Positions 60,489-64,000 of a DNA stretch of 64,000 bases are shown here, in pieces. A program made the translations under genes and the position numbers. The first letter of the stretch is position 1. Each line of letters opens with the position of its first letter. Below the pieces are notes generated by a model. It did not search any database. It worked only from the letters and a program-made list of their open reading frames with translations, and was not told where the DNA came from. Origin of the DNA: Algoriphagus iocasae (GTDB lineage Bacteria > Bacteroidota > Bacteroidia > Cytophagales > Cyclobacteriaceae); NCBI RefSeq assembly GCF_014206875.1, contig NZ_JACIJO010000003.1, forward strand, positions 226,066 through 290,065, in the 5' to 3' direction.

Positions 60489-60796
60489 AAAAGTGGTTTT
60501 TTAATATTAAACTACAGAAAAATGTCAAAAAGACCATTGTCTAAACATCTGATTTTATGATAATAATTGTATGATGAACAATTTTTTAAAAGAATTATAC
60601 GATAAAAATCAATAAATGAATGATAATGGTTAAACCTTAAAAAATACCTCGTGACAAAATTTAAACACGAAATATTCCGTTAATAGTTTGAAAGAATCCT
60701 TTAGTGTAAAAAATATTGGATTAATAGTGGGGGGGGCTAGATTCAAACTAATAAATTATCAGATTTTAACTATAAAATTATTCAAACATTTTGCCT
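60489..60796. other. AT-rich intergenic region with a G8 tract
   Basis: The 308 bases between the bestrophin gene and the first peptide gene are very AT-rich. A run of eight G occurs at 60729-60736, 60 bases before the peptide start. No ORF or RNA is recognised. The tract could be slippage-prone; this is inference. Confidence 0.5.
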
Positions 60797-61012
60797 ATGA
60801 TAAAGATTAAAACAAAAATTTTAGTTTTCACTTTGATGGTTTCCAGTTTTATGGTTTTTTTAAAAACTAATCAAGTGAAGGGAAGCGGAGGAGATAAAGC
60901 CTGTGTTTATACAGTTGATACCCCAGATTCCATGAGAGTTGATTGCTTTGGAGAAGGGTCAATGTGCAGTATGATTCTTGCATGTCCTAAACCAAAATTT
61001 GGGAATACTTAA
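60797..61012 (+). CDS. Small exported four-cysteine peptide 1
   Basis: The start is ATG 60797 (MIKIKTKILVFTLMVSSFMV); a TTG two codons upstream is possible but less likely. The 71-residue product has a signal-type hydrophobic N-terminus (about 1-27). The mature part has four cysteines with spacing C-x13-C-x6-C-x5-C and the motifs KACVYT, GEGSMCS and LAC. The spacing is identical in the next gene, so they are paralogues. Function is unknown; it resembles small exported peptides found next to propeller lipoproteins, but the NVEALA motif is absent. Confidence 0.7.
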   Translation: MIKIKTKILVFTLMVSSFMVFLKTNQVKGSGGDKACVYTVDTPDSMRVDCFGEGSMCSMILACPKPKFGNT

Positions 61013-61083
61013 CTCTAAATTGAGTAGAATGGAAAACTTGTTTAGAATTTAAGTAAATCAGTTTCAATTTTAAAATTAAATTT

Positions 61084-61293
61084 ATGAAAAAGAAAATTAT
61101 TATTGGTGCCTTGGTTATGGGCTCATTATTTAGTCTTAGCCTTGTAGGTACAACTAGTTATGCCCAAAGTGGCACAAAAGCATGCAGGCTTACTATAGTT
61201 AGTGATGATAAAGCAATTACAGAATGTATTTCAGAAGGTGTTATGTGTAGTTCGGTAACAGCTTGTTTTAGAATATTCAATCCTGAACAATGA
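61084..61293 (+). CDS. Small exported four-cysteine peptide 2
   Basis: The 69-residue product has a clear signal peptide (about 1-28, ending SYAQ). The mature part contains KACRLT, SEGVMCS and TAC with the same C-x13-C-x6-C-x5-C spacing as peptide 1. Two disulfides are likely in the periplasm or outside. It overlaps the next gene by four bases (ATGA), so production of the peptide and the DUF4221 lipoprotein is probably coupled. Function is unknown. Confidence 0.78.
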   Translation: MKKKIIIGALVMGSLFSLSLVGTTSYAQSGTKACRLTIVSDDKAITECISEGVMCSSVTACFRIFNPEQ

Positions 61294-62426
61294 TTAAAAG
61301 AAGTTTTGTTTATTTAAATTTAAAGATAGCTATGGTTTTCCTTAGCTATCTTTTTTCCTGTAGTTCAAATACTGATTATAAAACTTCTTCATCAGATTTT
61401 TTTGAGTTGGGAATTGAAAATGTAATATTAGATACTATGAATTTGGCAATTGATTCTCTAACAACGATTCCTGAAAATAGTCAGTTGATTAGAAATGATA
61501 GTGTCTTCTTTTTTTATAACAAATCAAACCTTTCTTTAGAATTCTATCATAGATTTGATTCTATCTCTTTTAATCGTGTTTTCTTAGAAAGTGAAGGTCC
61601 GAATGGACTTAGTGGAATGAATGGTGTGTATTATATTTCGAATGATACTATTATTGGCTCAAGAGTTAATGAACTTATATTATTTAATATAAAGGGAAAG
61701 ATATATAAGCGAATAAAATTGAATTTAGATGGATTAGGGTCTTTTCCCGATTTAATGATACAAGGTACTAAACCAATAGTATTCTTTGAGGATAAATTAA
61801 TTATTTCAATTTTTCCTCATTTAAATCCAAATAATAAATCTCATTTAGAAAATTGGAAATCTTTTGTAGAAATTGATTTAAACTCTGGAATAGCTAAAAG
61901 TTTTGGAGAACTTCCTCAAGTGATGAAGGATTTTGTTTTTGGAATAAACTACTTGAATTTTTCTTTTGTAAAAAATAGTGAAGATGAATTGATTATTTCA
62001 TTTGCTCCGATAAACGATCTTTTTTCAATTGACTTAAATGATCCTGATAGAAATCTTGATAGGATTATTTTAAAAGATCCTAATTTTAATTCGGCTCCTC
62101 CCTTATCTGACCCAAAAAATTCAGATATGCAATATGTTCTTTCGCATTATTTATTTAATAATAGTTTTGATGCAATTTACTATAATGGAACTAATTATAT
62201 TAGGATAATACAAAAACCTATATCTGAAGATGAATTTAATTCTATGTCATGGGCAAAAAGAAAAGTGATGATCTGGTATGATTTAAATTTTGTGCCAGTT
62301 TTAAGCCATGATTTGAATAGTAGATCTCTTAGCTACAATATGGTGTATCCCTTAGATTCTGCTTTTATTTCTAGAGTTTCAAGTAGTATGGAAGATAGTT
62401 TTCAATTTGTTTTATTTAAAAATTAG
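61290..62426 (+). CDS. DUF4221-type lipoprotein
   Basis: The 378-residue protein has a lipoprotein signal ending LFSC (Cys about 24) and a beta-propeller-like body typical of DUF4221: DSISFNRVFLESEGPNGLSG, VNELILFNIKGKIYKRIKL and ELPQVMKDFVFG. It is AT-rich with heavy use of AAT, TTA and ATA codons, unlike the permease block. It follows the peptide gene with a four-base overlap and is one base from the next lipoprotein gene. Similar propellers may sense or bind the adjacent peptides; this is inference. Confidence 0.8.
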   Translation: MIKRSFVYLNLKIAMVFLSYLFSCSSNTDYKTSSSDFFELGIENVILDTMNLAIDSLTTIPENSQLIRNDSVFFFYNKSNLSLEFYHRFDSISFNRVFLESEGPNGLSGMNGVYYISNDTIIGSRVNELILFNIKGKIYKRIKLNLDGLGSFPDLMIQGTKPIVFFEDKLIISIFPHLNPNNKSHLENWKSFVEIDLNSGIAKSFGELPQVMKDFVFGINYLNFSFVKNSEDELIISFAPINDLFSIDLNDPDRNLDRIILKDPNFNSAPPLSDPKNSDMQYVLSHYLFNNSFDAIYYNGTNYIRIIQKPISEDEFNSMSWAKRKVMIWYDLNFVPVLSHDLNSRSLSYNMVYPLDSAFISRVSSSMEDSFQFVLFKN

Positions 62427-62427
62427 A

Positions 62428-63159
62428 ATGAGGTATATAATTAATTTAATATTATTGGCTGTATTTTTTTCATGTAATAATAAAATGGATAGTGATTCTA
62501 TAAAAAAATTAGAATCGTTTTCTAATGATTTTAACACTGAAGATTTTGATAATATTTTAGTTATTCCTATTGAAATGGGTTGCGAGTATTGTGTTTTAAA
62601 ATTAGTTGAGTTTCTAAGAGTTTTTAATGTTTCAGATAATTCTTTGGTTATCCTAACTGCTTCTAGTAAAGCCTCCTTAAGAGTATTTTTGGATGATCAT
62701 GTTCTAAATGAGGTTAAAAATATACATCTTGATGATGATAATTATTTTTTTAATAATGGGTTAAGTTTTTTAAACCCAGTTCTTTATGTTAAAGAAAAAG
62801 TAAACTGGAATAGAATCGAGTTGTATCCAGTAAATATTGAAGACGAATTATTTAATATTTTTGTTCAGAACTCTAATGAAAAAGTAGTTAGAGATTATTA
62901 TGACCTTTTGATTGAAGGGCAAATTTCAAATTATAGTAAAATTGGTTCGACAAATTCGCTTGAGGTTAATTCTATTGATAGTTTTGGTTTTGACTCCTTG
63001 TATTACTTGGATTTCTCTCTTGAAAAAATTCTATTGAAGGGAGATTTGAAGGGTATGATAATTCAAAAGGAGGAAAAATCATTTTATTTTTATACATACG
63101 ATATTATGGATAGTACTTCAGCTATTTACAAAAGAAATATCCCTAAATTCATGGAATAA
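62428..63159 (+). CDS. Lipoprotein with a CxxC (CEYC) redox motif
   Basis: I start at ATG 62428 (MRYIINLILLAVFFSC), which gives a lipoprotein signal; a longer frame from 62407 overlaps the upstream gene. The 243-residue protein has ILVIPIEMGCEYCVLKLVEF about 60 residues in, a CxxC loop after a beta strand as in thioredoxin-like folds, but no cis-Pro motif can be assigned with confidence. It could reduce or isomerise disulfides of the two four-cysteine peptides encoded upstream. Codon use is AT-rich. It lies one base after the DUF4221 gene. Confidence 0.65.
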   Translation: MRYIINLILLAVFFSCNNKMDSDSIKKLESFSNDFNTEDFDNILVIPIEMGCEYCVLKLVEFLRVFNVSDNSLVILTASSKASLRVFLDDHVLNEVKNIHLDDDNYFFNNGLSFLNPVLYVKEKVNWNRIELYPVNIEDELFNIFVQNSNEKVVRDYYDLLIEGQISNYSKIGSTNSLEVNSIDSFGFDSLYYLDFSLEKILLKGDLKGMIIQKEEKSFYFYTYDIMDSTSAIYKRNIPKFME

Positions 63160-63210
63160 TTTAACTTGATCTCCTTCTTGTGAGAAGTAGGTCCCAAGTC
63201 TCTAAATTCC

Positions 63211-64000
63211 ATGGAGGATCTTTTAGCCGCCCGTTCCCAAATGGCGCTTTCGCTGGGGTTTCATATTATTTTTGCTTGTATAGGAATGGTGATGCCCTTT
63301 TTTATGGCGACTTCCCATTACCAATACCTAAAAACCAAAAATCCCCTTTACAAAGATTTGACCAAAGCCTGGAGTAAAGGAGTGGCCATTTTCTTTGTCA
63401 CCGGCGCTGTTTCAGGAACCATGCTTTCTTTCGAACTCGGATTGCTTTGGCCGAAATTTATGCTTCATGCTGGACCTATCTTTGGAATGCCGTTTTCACT
63501 CGAGGGGACGGCCTTTTTTATTGAAGCGATTGCCCTGGGATTCTTTTTATATGGTTGGGGGAAATTCAAACCCTGGTTTCATTGGTTTACTGGAGTAGTC
63601 GTCGGAATTAGTGGTCTGGCATCCGGCATTTTGGTAGTTGCGGCAAATGGTTGGATGAACAGTCCCTCTGGCTTTGATTATGTCAATGGAGAGTATTTGA
63701 ATATTGATCCGATTGAGGCATTGTTTAACGATGCTTGGTTTTCCCAGTCCTTGCACATGACTTTAGCTGCTTTTGCGGCAACAGGATTTGCGGTGGCTGG
63801 AATTCATGCTTACATGATTATTCGGAAGAAGAATATTGAATTTCACAAGAAAGCTTTCAGGATTGCATTGGTTTTTGGAGGGATAGCTGCATTGCTTCAG
63901 CCACTTTCAGGAGATATTTCTGCCAAGGATATTGCTGTTCGCCAGCCTGCAAAATTAGCAGCGATGGAAGCTCATTTTGAAACTGAAAGAGGAGCTTCTT
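63211..64000 (+). CDS. cydA: Cytochrome bd ubiquinol oxidase subunit I (3' truncated)
   Basis: The 263 visible residues of this inner-membrane terminal oxidase subunit start MEDLLAARSQMALSLGFHII, with the first haem-ligand His in LGFHIIFA. GMPFSLEGTAFFIEAIALGF and SQSLHMTLAAFAATGFAVAG are the characteristic helices; the second His ligand is in LHM. The gene runs off the right edge, and cydB is expected next. It oxidises quinol and reduces oxygen, with high oxygen affinity. Its composition returns to the normal GC of the window, unlike the cluster before it. Confidence 0.95.
   Translation, partial: MEDLLAARSQMALSLGFHIIFACIGMVMPFFMATSHYQYLKTKNPLYKDLTKAWSKGVAIFFVTGAVSGTMLSFELGLLWPKFMLHAGPIFGMPFSLEGTAFFIEAIALGFFLYGWGKFKPWFHWFTGVVVGISGLASGILVVAANGWMNSPSGFDYVNGEYLNIDPIEALFNDAWFSQSLHMTLAAFAATGFAVAGIHAYMIIRKKNIEFHKKAFRIALVFGGIAALLQPLSGDISAKDIAVRQPAKLAAMEAHFETERGAS

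Noticed and set aside
63180..63377. 65-codon plus-strand frame at the start of cydA
   Set aside because: It is a different frame over the clear cydA coding sequence.

Overview
The window looks like a chromosomal segment of a Bacteroidota bacterium of the Cytophagia, most likely a Cyclobacteriaceae member close to Algoriphagus. This is inferred from about 40% GC, many SPII lipoproteins, 800-residue duplicated FtsX/MacB permeases, GIN-domain, DUF4221 and DUF5777 proteins, a small basic protein overlapping a cold-shock gene, and S23-type four-helix-bundle cassettes. No rRNA, tRNA, CRISPR array or prophage was seen. Both ends cut genes: an MBL/rhodanese protein on the left and cydA on the right.

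Layout. 1-6.6 kb is a sulfur block: the C-terminal part of a rhodanese-fused protein, a split YeeE/YedE thiosulfate transporter, an MFS carrier plus acyl-ACP thioesterase, then a TsdA-like dihaem thiosulfate dehydrogenase and an outer-membrane barrel. Perfect TGTGA-N6-TCACA dyads precede both the transporter pair and tsdA. 7-19.7 kb is mostly housekeeping and stress genes: desaturase, RNA helicase, cold-shock protein, D-lactate dehydrogenase, MsrA/MsrB fusion, PQQ-type dehydrogenase with a haem domain, and a cyclase.

19.7-58.9 kb is dominated by one theme. A histidine kinase and an NtrC-type sigma-54 activator are divergent from a membrane-fusion protein. An ABC ATPase follows, and then six paralogous FtsX/MacB permeases and two GIN-domain proteins are spread over 36 kb. 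Five promoter regions of this set share a 20-bp palindrome (consensus TTYGTYCG-N4-CGRACAAA) centred 77-84 bp upstream of a TGGCAY element, with a T-tract just before that element. A sixth site is degenerate. I read this as one sigma-54 regulon controlling an envelope export or stress system; it is the most interesting feature of the window. Unrelated genes lie between the permeases: an M43-type protease, a RibD-like reductase, VOC proteins, a sigma factor/anti-sigma operon with YceI and DUF5777, an FG-GAP protein and NamZ. Several repeat families are also present, including four copies of a 245-bp repeat and three of a roughly 200-285-bp repeat.

58.9-64 kb holds a RAYT transposase carrying a REP-like palindrome in its own coding sequence and a bestrophin. 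These are followed by an AT-rich cluster of two tiny exported four-cysteine peptides with a DUF4221 lipoprotein and a CxxC lipoprotein, and finally the start of cytochrome bd oxidase subunit I.

Limits: everything was read by eye. Family names come from recognised motifs, not database searches, and operon and promoter statements are inferences.
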